Notes under the pieces: model-generated | The model's input: only the letters and a program-made list of their open reading frames with translations | The model's database searches: none | What the model was told of the DNA's origin: nothing | Assembly: GCA_024291935.2 (NCBI GenBank) | Contig: CM044305.1 | Location: 89,272,397-89,336,396, forward strand | Reading direction: 5' to 3' | Source of the DNA: Okapia johnstoni | Taxonomy: Eukaryota > Chordata > Mammalia > Artiodactyla > Giraffidae | Length of the DNA: 64,000 nt | Translations under genes and position numbers: made by a program | Shown: in pieces, positions 48,945 to 60,962 of the stretch | Layout of the letters: each line of letters opens with the position of its first letter | Numbering within the stretch: position 1 is the first letter of the stretch

Positions 48945-49270
48945 GGATCTAGCACCAGACTGCCAGATTTGATTCGAATTTTTTAATTACTAGCTAGGTT
49001 TCCTTTTCTTTTTTCTTCTTCCTTTCTTTTTTTTTTTTTTTTTGCCTTTCTGGTCATGCCACGAGGCTTATGGGATCTTAGTCTCCGACCAGGGATTTTA
49101 CCAGGGCCTCATGCAGTGAAAGCATGGGGTCCTAAAAACTCTAGGCCCACGATAGGAATTCCCTAGCTAGGTTTTCTGCATGCATTGCTCTTTTAAACTG
49201 ATAAGTTTTTAGTTCCCTATTATTAAATTGGGAGTAATAGTAGACTCTACATCATAGGGTTGTTGTGAGG
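48945..49270 (+). mobile_element. MIR split by antisense CHR SINE (right arm)
   Basis: Mirrored partner of 21,190-21,560. The nested SINE occupies about 49,030-49,168 and starts with a T-run. Confidence 0.6.
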
Positions 49271-50179
49271 ATTTAAACAAGTTCTAAATAGATTAAAAAA
49301 ATTATATTGAACAGTGGATGGTCACATAATTAGAACTCAACCAATATCAACTTTAATGCTATCATCTCTCATATGAAAACATGGTAACTCAAAATGCTGA
49401 ACCATTGGTGTTTATCATCAAGGATGGGACGTCACCACTAGTCTGGAAATTCAAAAGTGATGATGTTTCTGTTTTTGTTAGGGGTTTTGGCTTGGTTTGT
49501 CCAATGATTGGAAAGCACTGCCAACACTCAGTGGGTTAGTTTTAGGGTTGAGGTTATGATACTAGATGTTCTACAATTAACTGGGTCTGCACAAATGGTG
49601 AACTGCCTCACATTCATACACAGCTTTATGTATTCCCGTCTTCATGTAGGTAAAAAAAAAGAAAAAAAAACTTTGTATTATCTGAAAATGAAGCCTTAAT
49701 TCCATTTTACATATAAATGCAAAATATTTTTTTTGCACAGCTTAAATATTACTAAATTTCCAGGACACAACTATCATGTAAACCAAGTGAAGTTCAAACT
49801 TCTTGTTGCCTCAGAACCTTCCCTAAGAAAATAGTGTTCAGACCCTTCCGAAGAATAGTTCTCATTTTGCAAAATTAGATGACCAACAACAATTTGAGGC
49901 AATCAGCCTACCTGTGTCAGCCAGTATCAGTAGCTATCAGAATCACAGGGGATCCTATGTGTACTTAGGAGGATTACCCAGCTCCATCGTGGTGATTCTC
50001 CAAGGAGCTACTTCTGAGCAATTACCTATTGGATTGATTCAGCAGGGTTTTTTTTTTATCAATTTTTTGTTTTTTTAGTGTCCTTATTATAAATTAGTGT
50101 GTCCTTTTATATCTCTTCGATATGACTATTTGGAATATCAGATTCTTTTTTTTAGGTTATGCATATAAGATGTTATGCA
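49271..50179. other. Arm-unique DNA (right arm)
   Basis: Mirrors 20,337-21,189. No gene or named repeat. Confidence 0.5.
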
Positions 50180-50405
50180 TGCATGCATGCTAAGTCATTT
50201 CAGTCGTGTCCAACTCTTTGTGACCCCATGGACTGTAGCTGACCAGGCTCCTCTGTCCATGGGATCTCCAGGCAAGAATACTGGAGTGGGTTGCTATGCC
50301 CTCCTCCAGGGGATCTTTCTGACCCAGGGATCAAACCCGCATCTCTTGTGTCTCCTGCATTGTTAGGCAAGTCTTTACCACTAGTGCCACCTGAGAAGCC
50401 CCTAG
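50180..50405 (-). mobile_element. Bov-tA SINE (right arm)
   Basis: Antisense partner of 20,116-20,336, sharing the (GCAT)n run. Confidence 0.9.
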
Positions 50406-50635
50406 ATGTTATATTATCTAATGAATTTTGTTTCGTTGGTGAAAGTAAAGGGAGTAAAAGTATTTGTTATGAAAGGTGGATGTTGGTCCATAAGTGATGG
50501 AAGAAACCCTACTAACTGAGCCACAATTTAATGAGAATTCATAAAATCTGACAGGATTATGTAAATAACGAATTCTTTTAATTAGTTGATAGATGTGTTA
50601 AGTATGTCAACTATATTGGTAATTGATGTATGCAG

Positions 50636-51060
50636 ACAGAATATTGCCCCCATTAACAAGATGTCCACATCTAATCCCCAGAATCTATCAATATGTTAGA
50701 TAACATAACCAAGGAGAATTAAGATTGCCAGGTGGAATGTAAGGTTACTAGGTTACTTAGCTGACTTTAAATGCTTAGGAAATTATTAAGTGTGCCCAAT
50801 GTAGTCACAAAAATCTTTAAAAGTGGAAGAGGGAGGCAGAGAAGTGTGAGAGTCAAGGAAGATGTGATTATTAAAAGATAAGGTACAGACAGATGCAACA
50901 CTGCTGGCTTTGAAGTTGGGAGAAAGGGGCCATGAGCCCAAGGAATGCAAAGTAGCCTCTAGAAGTTGTGAAAGGACAAACAAACACATTGTTCCCATGA
51001 AGCCTCTTGAAAGGAACACAGTCCTGTCAACTGGGGAGCCTGCCAGATACGCCAGAGGTT
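50636..51060 (+). mobile_element. MaLR-type LTR (right arm)
   Basis: Sense MLT1-like LTR with 'caagatgtccacatctaatc', 'agccctggaacc'-type end region and a terminal 'tcctgtcaac'. Partner of 19,500-19,912. Confidence 0.6.
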
Positions 51061-51092
51061 CATTGAAGAATTCGGAAATAACTGAAACAACT

Positions 51093-51202
51093 TAGCTCAC
51101 ACAGCTTGCAGGATCTTAGTTCCTGAACAGGGATTGAACCCTGGGGCCCCCCACAGTGGAAAGCACTGAGTCCTAACCACTGGACTGCCAGGGAATTCTC
51201 CA
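51093..51202 (-). mobile_element. CHR-type tRNA SINE (right arm)
   Basis: Antisense partner of 19,324-19,432. Confidence 0.78.
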
Positions 51203-51412
51203 TTTTGATTTTAATTCAGTGTCCCTCACCACCCCCCACTCGCCCCATCCCAACCACCTGATAACCAAAACAAAAACCAACAAGCACCTCCTTAGCACTT
51301 AGTACTCTTCTCTCTTGGTATTAATATTTATTTTATTTTAGAATATCGATGCTTGCCATTGTATTTACATTTAACTTACAATGTATAGAGACAATTTTTG
51401 TACATATATCTC

Positions 51413-51741
51413 TTAAAAATTTATTTATTTATTTTTGGCTGCACTGGGTCTTCATTGCTGCATGGACTTTCTCTAGTTGAGTGAGTAGGGGCTACTCTCT
51501 AGTTGTGATTGTGCAGGCTTTTCTCATTGTCATGGCTTCTCTTGTTGCAGAGCATGGGCTCTAGGGCACGTGGGCTTCAGTAGTGGGCAGCTCACCTGCT
51601 CCTGAGAGTTTGTTCAGGGAGAAGTGGTAAAAGGTTAGTTGCCTCTCAGCATGTGGGATCTTTCTCATGACCAGGGATCAAACCTGGTGTCCCCTGCATT
51701 GCAAGGCTGGATTCTTCACCACTGGACCACCGGGGAAGCCC
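51413..51741 (-). mobile_element. CHR-type tRNA SINE (right arm)
   Basis: Antisense partner of 18,786-19,112, beginning with the complement of the 'aaataaataaat' tail. Confidence 0.8.
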
Positions 51742-51751
51742 AAGACATTTT

Positions 51752-52085
51752 TATTTTTATTAATTAAATTTATTTTAATTGGAGGATAATTACTTTACAA
51801 TATTGTGATGATTTTTGCCATACATTGACATGAATCAGCCATAGGTACACATGTGTCCCTCCATCCTGAACCCCCCTCCCCACCCCATCCCTCTAGGTTG
51901 TCCAGAGCACTGGCTTTGGGTGCCCTGCTTCATGCATCAAACTTGCACTGGTCATCTATTTTACATATGGTAATATACATGTTTCAATGCTATTCTCTCA
52001 AATCTCCACCTCATCTTCTCCCATTGAGTTCAAAAGTCTGTTTTTAAAAATGTGTCTCTTTTGTGCCCTGTATGAGGGCAAATTT
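51752..52085 (-). mobile_element. L1-BT 3' end (right arm)
   Basis: Antisense partner of 18,430-18,780. Confidence 0.85.
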
Positions 52086-52116
52086 TAAGGACAATCTGTA
52101 GTTCTTAAAAAGAAGT

Positions 52117-52230
52117 GAAGGAATTCCCTGAGTGGTTGGAATTTTGTACTTCACGGATAGGGTGGATTCAATCCCTGGCTGGGGAACTAAGATCTTGACA
52201 AGGGAATGTGGCACAGCCGAAAAAAGAAGG
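52117..52230 (+). mobile_element. CHR-type tRNA SINE (right arm)
   Basis: Sense partner of 18,292-18,400. Confidence 0.75.
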
Positions 52231-52545
52231 AACAGAGAGAGAGAGAAATAATCTTAAGGTTACAGGGGGGAATAGGGTAGGGAAAGAGTAAAATGCAATT
52301 ATGGTGGAACAGGATTAGGAAGAAGTTGAAAGAGCATGAAAACAAAACAAAAAGTACAAAAAGAAGAGGAAGTGAAATGTGGTGGGTAACAGCAGGGAGC
52401 AAAGTGAAATATATCTCCTTCCATTCTGTTAAGGTCTCACTGCACTTTTATTTCTGCCCTCATTCTCCACTCAAAGCAGCAACACTCCTGGTCACAGTGC
52501 CCTTTGGGCTTCATTTCTGAATGATGCTGAGTCTTAAAGTTCAAT

Positions 52546-52738
52546 AGGCTTCCCTGGTTGGCACACATGGTAAGAATCTGCCTGCAGTGCAGGAGACCAC
52601 AGTTTGATCCCTGGCTAGGAAGATCCCCTGGAGAAGGGAATGCAACCCACTCTAGTATTCTTGCAGAGAATCCAGGTCAGGGTGCCTGGCAGGCAACAAA
52701 TCCATAGGGTGAAGACATTGATGAGTAACACTAATGAT
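52546..52738 (+). mobile_element. Bov-tA SINE (right arm)
   Basis: Sense partner of 17,766-17,972. It has gaps in the middle that the left copy lacks. Confidence 0.8.
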
Positions 52739-52979
52739 CAGTGGGCCTCTGATGCCCCCTGCAGGTCATTCAAGGCTAACAGTTCACTCACTTGCCTCTC
52801 TCCTTTAAGGTATTTATCAAATGGTACTTAATCTTTAATGAGAAGAATTAAGTACCTGTATACTGCAATGCAATTAGAAAAACTACAGGCTTCATAAAAA
52901 GTGTATGTTTCCAGGACTTATATTGTGATTATGCCTTGGAGAATAACACTGTTTATTATAATGTGAGACTTTTACAATG

Positions 52980-53180
52980 ATTTTTTGTGTCAGAAAAAAC
53001 TAAGTTCAAATTCTGCTCTATAAATGACTAACTGTATGATTCCTGGGAACGTTCATAAATCTCTTGAAAGCATATTTCTTCACCTTTTACACATGAAGAT
53101 ATCAAGAATAATATATATTGGTTGCTATGAGATAATAAAGTGATGATATTTATGTAGCATAAAGTGCCTCATTCAATATC
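52980..53180 (+). mobile_element. MIR fragment (right arm)
   Basis: Sense partner of 17,340-17,545. Confidence 0.55.
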
Positions 53181-53240
53181 TGTAACTGGTAGCTCCCCAA
53201 TAAGTGGTAGCTTTTATTTCCCTTATTTTAAAACAAAAAC

Positions 53241-53428
53241 AGCTTCCCTGGTGGCTAAGCTTGTAAGAATATGCCTGCGATGTGAGAGACCTGGGTTCCA
53301 ACCTGGTTGGAAGATCCCATTAGAGTAAGGAATAGTACCAACTCAGTATTTGGTCTGGAGAATTTCCAGGGACTATATAGTCCATGGGGTCGCAAAGAGA
53401 TGGACACAACTGAGCGACTTTCACTTTC
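53241..53428 (+). mobile_element. Bov-tA SINE (right arm)
   Basis: Sense partner of 17,089-17,277. Confidence 0.83.
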
Positions 53429-53582
53429 AAAAAGAAAAATAATATGTTAAAGATCTCTATATCCATTATGATGTTATGAACCAAGGAAATCGTAATGAGA
53501 GTCTTAAGTTCTTTATATTCTTCTTCCCTCTTATCCCCTTCTCTCTCTCCCGTCTCCCTGCCCTCTCTTTCCCTATATGCTA

Positions 53583-53790
53583 GGGGCTTCCCTGGTGGCT
53601 CAGACAGTAAAGAGTCTGCCTGCAATGCTGGAGACCCAGGTTCGATCCCCCTTAGGTTGGTGATAAAATCTCTGGGGAGCTGTGAGTGTGTGCAACCCAC
53701 TCCAGTATTCTTGCCTGGAGAATTCCAAGGACAGAAGAGCCTGGCGGGCTACAGTCCATGGAGTCACAAAGAGTCAGACACGATTGTAGG
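53583..53790 (+). mobile_element. Bov-tA SINE (right arm)
   Basis: Sense partner of 16,731-16,925. Confidence 0.87.
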
Positions 53791-54344
53791 AACTAACACA
53801 TTCCATAATAAAGATGGTATGTTTCTGTGGTTTCTGCTCTGAAGTGAGAAATTCTACAGGTAGAGCCCTTGTTCCTGCAGCTGTCAGCTGTCCTATGAGA
53901 AAGCACTGCTCGACGCGCAACTGTGACTCATTTTTCTAGGAGGGCCCTTAGAACCTAAGTACTCTTTTGTCTTGCAAGCTCTAGAACTTGGCAGACCTAC
54001 AGGGACTTTTCACAATAGATTCCATGCCTTGGACCTGCTTTCTCCGACCTTTAATCCCACTGTGGGGAGGACACGGATACTGCTTATTATTAGCTACTCT
54101 CAATATAGCACCTGGCAAAAGTACCCCAAAAGCAACAATTCAGAAATCCATCCCCTCATTGCATATTTCATGAGATTTGACGGATACAATAGCACTGCAG
54201 TCCAGGTATTAAAGGAGAGCTAGCTAGGATGACATTTCTGAGCTAGTTTAAAATGATTAAACATACTCTACATCATTTTTGCATATTTAGTCTTGCCATG
54301 GATTAAGAATGGAGAAAGACAAGAGGAGCATTATGTACTCCTCG

Positions 54345-54445
54345 TCTGCATGCCACCACTAAAGATCCTGCATGCAACAACAAAGATGCAAGGTCCCAAG
54401 TGCCACAACTAAGACCAGGCACAGCCCAATAAATAAATAGAGTTT
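54345..54445 (+). mobile_element. CHR-type tRNA SINE outside the right arm
   Basis: Sense 3' part ending 'cacagcccaataaataaat'. It lies just beyond the end of the mirrored homology and has no left-side partner. Confidence 0.7.
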
Positions 54446-54474
54446 TTTATTAAAACTGACTTTATCATCTTTCC

Positions 54475-55085
54475 CTTAAAGCAAACCTGCTCCTCTTCCT
54501 ATCTATATTTCCTGGCTCCATGAACAGTGTCACCATCCACCCAGTTGCCCCAGCCAGAAATCAAGGAGTCTTACTGAACGTCTCTTCTTCTCCTCCTTTA
54601 CGCCTCCCATATCTAGCTAATCACCAAATCCTTTTGGGTTTCTCTCCTAATATCTTGTTCAACTCTTCACTTAATCTCCATCTTTCACTCCACTCTATTT
54701 CTTACCCAAACCACTGTACCACCCTGTAATTGGTTCTCCTGCATTTCCTCTTGCCATCCTTCCCTATTCCCCACCAATGTCTTTGGCACACAGCCAGAGT
54801 GATCTCATGATTTCATTTCCCATCCTAAACTCTTGAATAGTGTCCTGAAACCCTAAAACTGAGGCTCGACTCTATGGCCTGGAAGGCTTTCCGGGACCCG
54901 TCAGGGGGCAAGCCGTGGTTGGGGCCCCCTCTGGCTGCTTCCCCAGTACCCTTATGATCAGTTACGCTCTTGGAACGTTCTCAGTTTATAGATTGAAAGC
55001 TTTGCCAGTTTTTGTCTCTCTGTGACTATGCTGAAGACTTTTGGAGGGTGAGGAACTATGTTTATCTTGTATCTCCAGGGCCCAT
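54475..55085 (+). mobile_element. L2 LINE 3' fragment, sense
   Basis: L2 blocks in order: 'gtcaccatccacccagttgc' (C-terminal RT region), 'acagccagagtgatctcat', and the 3' end near 55,040-55,080. Ancient and non-coding. Confidence 0.75.
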
Positions 55086-55091
55086 CAAGCG

Positions 55092-55300
55092 TGCTCAGTC
55101 CATGCTCACTCCTGACTGACTCTTTGAGACCCATGGACTGTAGCCCACCAGGTTCCTCTGTTCATGGGATTTCCCAGGCAAGAATACTAGAGTGGGTTGC
55201 CATTTCCATCTCTAGGGGATCTTCCTGACCCAGGGATTGAACTCGCATCTCCTGTATTGGCAGGTGGATTCTTTACCACTGAGCCACCTGGGAAGCCCCC
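55092..55300 (-). mobile_element. Bov-tA SINE, full length and clean
   Basis: Antisense SINE with few gaps against the typical sequence. It contrasts with the indel-rich SINE copies a kilobase away inside the arm. Confidence 0.92.
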
Positions 55301-56992
55301 TCCATGGCCCATGCTGTCCCACAAAATGTTTGTTGACTAAAATAATTCCTAAGGTAGTCTGTACTTCTATGTTTCTGTTTGTGATACTGGCTTGGTCTCA
55401 ATAGTCTTTAGGTATCCACTAGTTGCAAAGTCTGAGGGGGCAAATAGTTGGTTAGTAGTGATTGGGCAGGGAAGCAGAAAAAGGATGCTTTGCTTTCAAG
55501 AGCAGAGGGACTAACTAGTGGGCCCCTATTGCTAGTTCAGTGGATTTAGTTAATGTGAGGAGGAGCTGAAAATTTGGTACTGTGTGGAATCTTTTTGAGC
55601 TCAGTATGAACACAGTACATCAAATACATATATCAATACTTTCTTATTGAATTAGCAGAAATGAGCAGTGAAAATCTCCCCTGGACCTCTTCATTTCTAA
55701 CAGAAGTTTTCTACTTTCTCCAGAAAAATGTCAGATATACAAAAAAAGAAAAGTAAGAAATCATTTTTCAAAAAAAAAATAGGAAAATTCAAAAAAGATC
55801 TGAGTCTGTATCAGATGTGTAGGAATTCTCCATATCTTACCTCCTAAACCAATATCCAGTTACACAATTCAAGTTGTTGAAAAATTGAAACTAGAGCTGT
55901 AGTTACAATCATGCCAATGGGATCTTGGTCAAGATATGCCAATTTGAGGAAATGACAAGTGCCATCTTGTGTCAGTTGCAGTGATGAAGGCTGCATTAGC
56001 TTGTCACTAAATAGAAAGCTACAAGGTAGAGTGTATGTGGGTGTATTTTCACACACACAACTAAGTGAAAATTAAATCAATTATCAGAATAATTCAAGCC
56101 CCAATTCCCCAAGGTTTGCTTCAATTAGATAATTGATGCAATTAGGTGAAAGGTTTTGGGGTGGATTTTTCTGGTCTGAATTATGTCAAATTACTTTAAT
56201 TTCTCCACTTCACTTTGATTATGTAGACCCAGCTCATGCTTGAGTGTGAGTGAATTTAGCAGATAATTTCTTGCTATATGAGCATCGATTTTTTTCTCCC
56301 ATAAAAATGTGCATGGCATAGTATGTTTACAAGCTAATTTTAGTGACAAAATCATCACTTCATAGAATAAAAGTGTAGGACATTTCTGGTTAATGCATAA
56401 TGGAAAAACAATTACTGGGGATAAAAAGTTTAATGAAAACCTGGTTAAGAGTGGGACATTTCTGCCTCTAATATTTTATTCCTTTTGTTGGAGAGGCTAG
56501 GCTGGGGAACAAAGTTGAATCAGGACAAATAATATTAACTTATGTAGTCTTGGCCCTAAATGAAAATATTTTACAATGATAAGAACTTACTGCCTTGATG
56601 GAAACACCTTGATTATCTTCAAATCAGTTCTTTCCAATCTCAACAACTATACAAAGATGTCAAACTGGGAAGTCAGTGTCAAAGGATTCTGAGAAGCAAT
56701 GTGCGACACTGAAGTGAAAGTGGCTTCAGGTCAGAGTCTATTGACTTAGAATTGGATACAAACTGTGACTTAATAAGCTTAAATTATTGTTTTTTTTTTT
56801 CCTCAGTTCTTATTAGATTATTGATGTGGGAAGAGGAGCAGAGGGAGGAACAGAGGGATGTTATATCCCACACACTAGGATATGATAAGGTAAGGAAGAT
56901 AGGAGAATTTGGGGCCTTTTTAGTGTGGGAGCGAAGAGCCCAGAAAAACTCACCATGACTTGAATCTTCATTTTAAAAGTAATACTGGATCT
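55301..56992. other. No recognisable feature
   Basis: About 1.7 kb of AT-rich DNA with A-runs near 55,740-55,800. No credible reading frame, RNA gene or repeat identified. Confidence 0.5.
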
Positions 56993-59984
56993 TATACACA
57001 AGATGGCGGAGGAATAGGATGGAGAGACCACTCTCTCCCCCACAAATTTATCGAAAGAACATCTGAAAGCTGAGCAAACTTCACAAGACTACTTCTGAAC
57101 GCTGGCAGAGGACGTCAGACATTCATAAAGTCAGCGCATTATCTTCAGAAGGAGGTAGGAGAAATTATAAAAGATAAAAAGAGAGACAAAAGAGTTAGGG
57201 ACGGAGACCCGTCCCGGGGAGGGAGTCGTAAAAGAGGAGAAATTTCTAAGCACCAGGAAACCTTCTCACCGGCGGGTTTGGGGGAAGATTTCGAATCTCG
57301 GAGGGCAACATAACTGGGAGAAACAATAAATAAAACCCACTGATTACGTGCCTAAAGGCAACTTCCAGTAAATAACCCCAGACGCCCGCATCCGCCACCA
57401 GCAAGTGGGGGCTGAACGGAGAGGAGCAGGCGGCACTGCTTAGGGTAAGGACCGGGCCGAATGCCCTGAGGGCAATCGGAGGGAGCTAACGTGAGACAGT
57501 AACCTAAACTGTGGGACAGCAAGAGAGAGAGAACTATCCCGCGAAAAGCCCAAATCTAAGGCACTGCCAGACCGCTCACAGAACAAAGGACTGAGCGATA
57601 CAGGGGAAGAGCTAGCCGGCTGCGGACCGCCCCATCCCCCGCCGGACACAGTGGGCAGGCGGGACCAGCCAGAGCCGGAAAGGGGCAAACTCGGCCCCAG
57701 AGAGGGCACCCCCTACCAAACTGCAAACAGGCTCCCAGTTTCTAAGCAAAGACTGCCTGAGATCCCGGAGGGTCTACAGCCGCCGGGAGGGTCGCAGCCA
57801 GAGACCAGCTCCCCAGAACCGACACAAAGCACACCGGAGCTGGAGCCGGGCGCGCCGGTAAACCGAGGCGGAGACCAGGGAGGTGATAAGCTGCACCGCC
57901 CCGACAGGGGAGAGTGCGCTCCCCAAACTCCTGGCTGCCTGAGCTGCTCCGACCGGGAACGGCGCAAACCGCCGGCCCAACCGAGTCTGCGCCTTTGTGG
58001 AGTACCCGGGAAGCGCGCCCGTGAACCGAGGCGGGGACCAGGGAGGTGATAAGCCGCACCACCCAAACAGGGGAGAGTGCGCTCGCCAAACTCCAGGCTG
58101 CCTGAGCTGCTCTGACCGGGAACTGCGCAAACCGCCGGCCCAACCGAGTCTGCGCCTTTGTCGAGTACCCGGGAACCTGAACCTGAGCAGCTTAGACCTG
58201 GGAAGGGCGCGCATCTCAGGGCCCACCCCCCGGCAGAGTAACCTGAAGCCTGAGCAGGGTAGACGGGGAAAGCACACACACCGTGAGCGGGGGCGAACCC
58301 AGTGCGGCCAAGACACTGCGAGCTCTCCACACACACGCCAGTGATATTGGTTTGCAGTGGTCCTCTCTCCCCACAGCAGGACTGAGCAAGTGAACCTAAA
58401 GAGACCACCTCCGCCCCTTTGTGGCAGGGCGGAAATTAGACACTGAAGAGACCTCCAAACAAAAGCCAAATAAACAGAGGGAAGCGCGTTGGAAGGGACA
58501 GGCCAACAGATTAAAATCCCTGTAGTTAACACTGACTGCATTGAAAGGGGCCTATAGATCTTGAAAAGTATAAGCAGGAACAAGGATCTATCTGAAACTG
58601 AAGAGACCCTACATGGCTCACAACACCTCCAGAGAAAGTCCGGGATATATATTTTTACTATTATCATTTTTTTCATTTTTTTTTTTTTTATTTTTTATTT
58701 TTTTTTCGTTTTTCTTTTAAAGACCTCTATTACACCTTTAATTTTCATTTTCATAACCCTCTACTACCTTGAAAAAAAAAAAACCCTATTTTTAAAAAGC
58801 AAACTGCGTACATATATCTTATACTTTTTTGTGTTTTCTTTTTTTTTTTTTTACTGTTCTTTTCCTGTTTTTCTTTTTTTTTTTTACTGTTATACTGTTT
58901 TACTGTCTTTTTTTCTTTTTATACTGTTTTCTTTTTTCTTTTTTTTATATATTGTATGATTTATAAGAGTCTAACCTCTACTCTAGATTTTTAATCTTTG
59001 TTTTACATATTTGATATCAAATTTTGTGCATTTAAGAATACAATCTTTAGTACCCATTTTTTACTCAGGAGTGTGATTACTGGCTTGATTACTCTCTCCC
59101 TCTATTGACGCTCTTTCTTCTCCCCCAGGGAACCTCTATCTCCCACCCTCCTCCTTCTCTTCTGAACCCAAATTCTGTGAATCTCTGAGGGTGTTCTGGG
59201 TACCGGAGAAACACTTTGGGAACAGAATACTGCCCAGATCTCTCTCCCCCTCTTGATTCCTCCCTTTCTACTCATCCTCACCTCTATTGCCTTCCTCCCC
59301 CCCCTCTCTATGTATCTCTGTGAACCTCTCTGAGGGCTCCAGACTGTGGAGAGCACAGAGGGAAGTGCTTACTGGCTAGACTGCTCTCCCCACGTTTGAG
59401 TCCCCCTCCTCTCCTCCTGGTCACCTCAACCTCCCTGCTCTTCACCTCTCCATGTAACTGAGTGAACCTCTCTGGGTATCCCCTCACTGTGGAGAATCTT
59501 TTCACCATTAACCTAAAAGTTTTTATTATTGATGCTGTATGGATGGGAGTAGTCTTGAGGCTACTGCAAGAATAAGACTGAAAGCCTGAGGAAACATTAA
59601 TTAATAAGAGATCTTCCAAAAAGCCTCCACATATACACTGAAACCAAGCTCCACCCAAGAGCCAATAAGTTCCAGAGCAAGACATACCACGCAAACTCTC
59701 CAGCAACGCAGGAACATAGCCCTGAGCATCAATATACAGGCTGCCCAGAGGCACACCAAATCCATAGACATCTCAAAACTCAATACTGGACACTCCATTG
59801 CACTCTAGAGAGAAAGAAAATCCAGCTCCACCTACCAGAAACACCGACACAAGCTCCCCCAACCAGGAAACCTTGACAAGCCACCCATCCAACCCCACCC
59901 ACAGTGAGGAACCTCCACAATAAAGAGGAACTTCAAACTACCAGAATACAGAAAGGCCACGCCTAACACAGCAATCTAAACAAG
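56993..59984 (+). promoter_or_regulatory. L1-BT 5' UTR / internal promoter region
   Basis: About 3 kb before ORF1. The first 1.4 kb is GC- and CpG-rich, and its 'aagatggcgg' start is YY1-site-like (inference). It contains a 163-bp direct tandem duplication. The rest is pyrimidine-rich. The long antisense frame here is a by-product of GC content. Confidence 0.75.
57851..58176 (+). repeat. Tandem duplication in the L1 5' UTR, period 163 bp
   Basis: Unit 1 at 57,851-58,013 and unit 2 at 58,014-58,176. Both run from 'cgcgcc..gaaccgaggcgg' through 'gagtctgcgcctttgt' to 'gagtacccgggaa'. They differ at roughly a dozen places. Tandem 5' UTR units recall the promoter monomers of rodent L1. Confidence 0.88.
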
Positions 59985-60912
59985 ATGAAAAGGCAGAGGA
60001 ATACTCAGCAAGTAAAGGAAAATGAGAAATGCCCACCAAACCAAAGAGAGGAGGAGATAGGGAATCTATCTGAAAAAGAATTTAGAATAATGATAGTAAA
60101 AGTGATCCAAAATCTTGAAAATAAAATGGAGCTACAGATAAATAGCCTGGAGACAAGGATTGAGAAGATACAAGAAATGTTTACCAAGGACCTATAAGAA
60201 ATAAAAAGGAGTCAATATATATTGAATAATGAAATAAAGGAGATAAACGACATGCTGGAGGGAACCAACAGTAGAATAACAGAGGCAGAAGATAGGATAA
60301 GTGAGGTAGAAGATAGAATGGTGGAAATAAACGAAGCAGAGAGGAAAAAAGAAAAAAAGAATCAAAAGAAATGAGGAAAACCTCAGGGACCTCTGGGACA
60401 ATATGAAACGCCCCAACATTCGAATTCATAGGAGTCCCAGAAGAAGAAGATAAAAGGAAAGGCCATGAAAAGATACTCGAGGAGATAATAGTTGAAAATT
60501 TCCCTAAAATGAGGAAGGAAAATAGTCACAGAAGTCCAAGAAACCCAGAGAGTCCCAAACAGGATAAATCCAAGGCGAAACACCCCAAGACACATATTAA
60601 TCAAATTAAACAAAGATCAAACACAAAGAACAAATATTAAAAGCAGCAAGGGAAAAACAACAAATAACACACAAGAGGATCCCCATAAGGATAACAGCTG
60701 ATCTTTCAATAGAAACTCTTCAGGCTAGAAGGGAATGGCAGGACATACTTAAAGTAATGAAAGAGAAAAATCTACAACCAGATTACTGTACCCGGCAAGG
60801 ATCTCATTCAGATATGAAGGAGAATTCAAAAGCTTTACAGACAAGCAAGAACTGAGGGAATTCAGCACCACCAAACCAGCTCTCCAAAAAATGCTAAAGG
60901 ATCTTCTCTAAA
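59985..60912 (+). pseudogene. L1 ORF1 (ORF1p), disrupted
   Basis: ORF1p is the L1 RNA-binding trimeric chaperone. The start at 59,985 gives 70 codons with the coiled-coil-type segment, then a TAA nonsense codon at 60,195-60,197. Downstream, the recognisable ORF1p parts (RRM and C-terminal region, about 60,400-60,910, ending near 'atgctaaaggatcttctc') continue in shifting frames. Non-functional. Confidence 0.85.
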
Positions 60913-60962
60913 CAGGAAACACAGAAAGGATGTTTAAACACGAACTTAAAACTACAAAGTAA

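Larger units (their letters stand above)
35325..54335 (-). repeat. Right arm of a large inverted duplication
   Basis: Mirror copy of 16,190-34,918. The outer homology ends at about 54,335, inside 'acaagaggagcat', where the left copy is followed by the L1 tail and the right copy by a CHR SINE. Differences from the left arm are mostly single-base gaps and homopolymer changes, with two patches near 99% identity. Confidence 0.96.

Noticed and set aside
16731..53790. tRNA genes from tRNA-like heads in SINEs
   Set aside because: The heads belong to Bov-tA and CHR SINEs, with degraded stems and no isolated tRNA gene context.
16190..54335. Arms as an old palindrome with 10-15% genuine divergence
   Set aside because: Indel-dominated differences and complete sharing of young SINE and LINE insertions argue against great age.
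57774..58676. A 300-codon minus-strand open frame
   Set aside because: It lies entirely in the GC-rich L1 5' UTR and its tandem duplication, where stops are rare. It has no recognisable domain, so I treat it as a composition effect.
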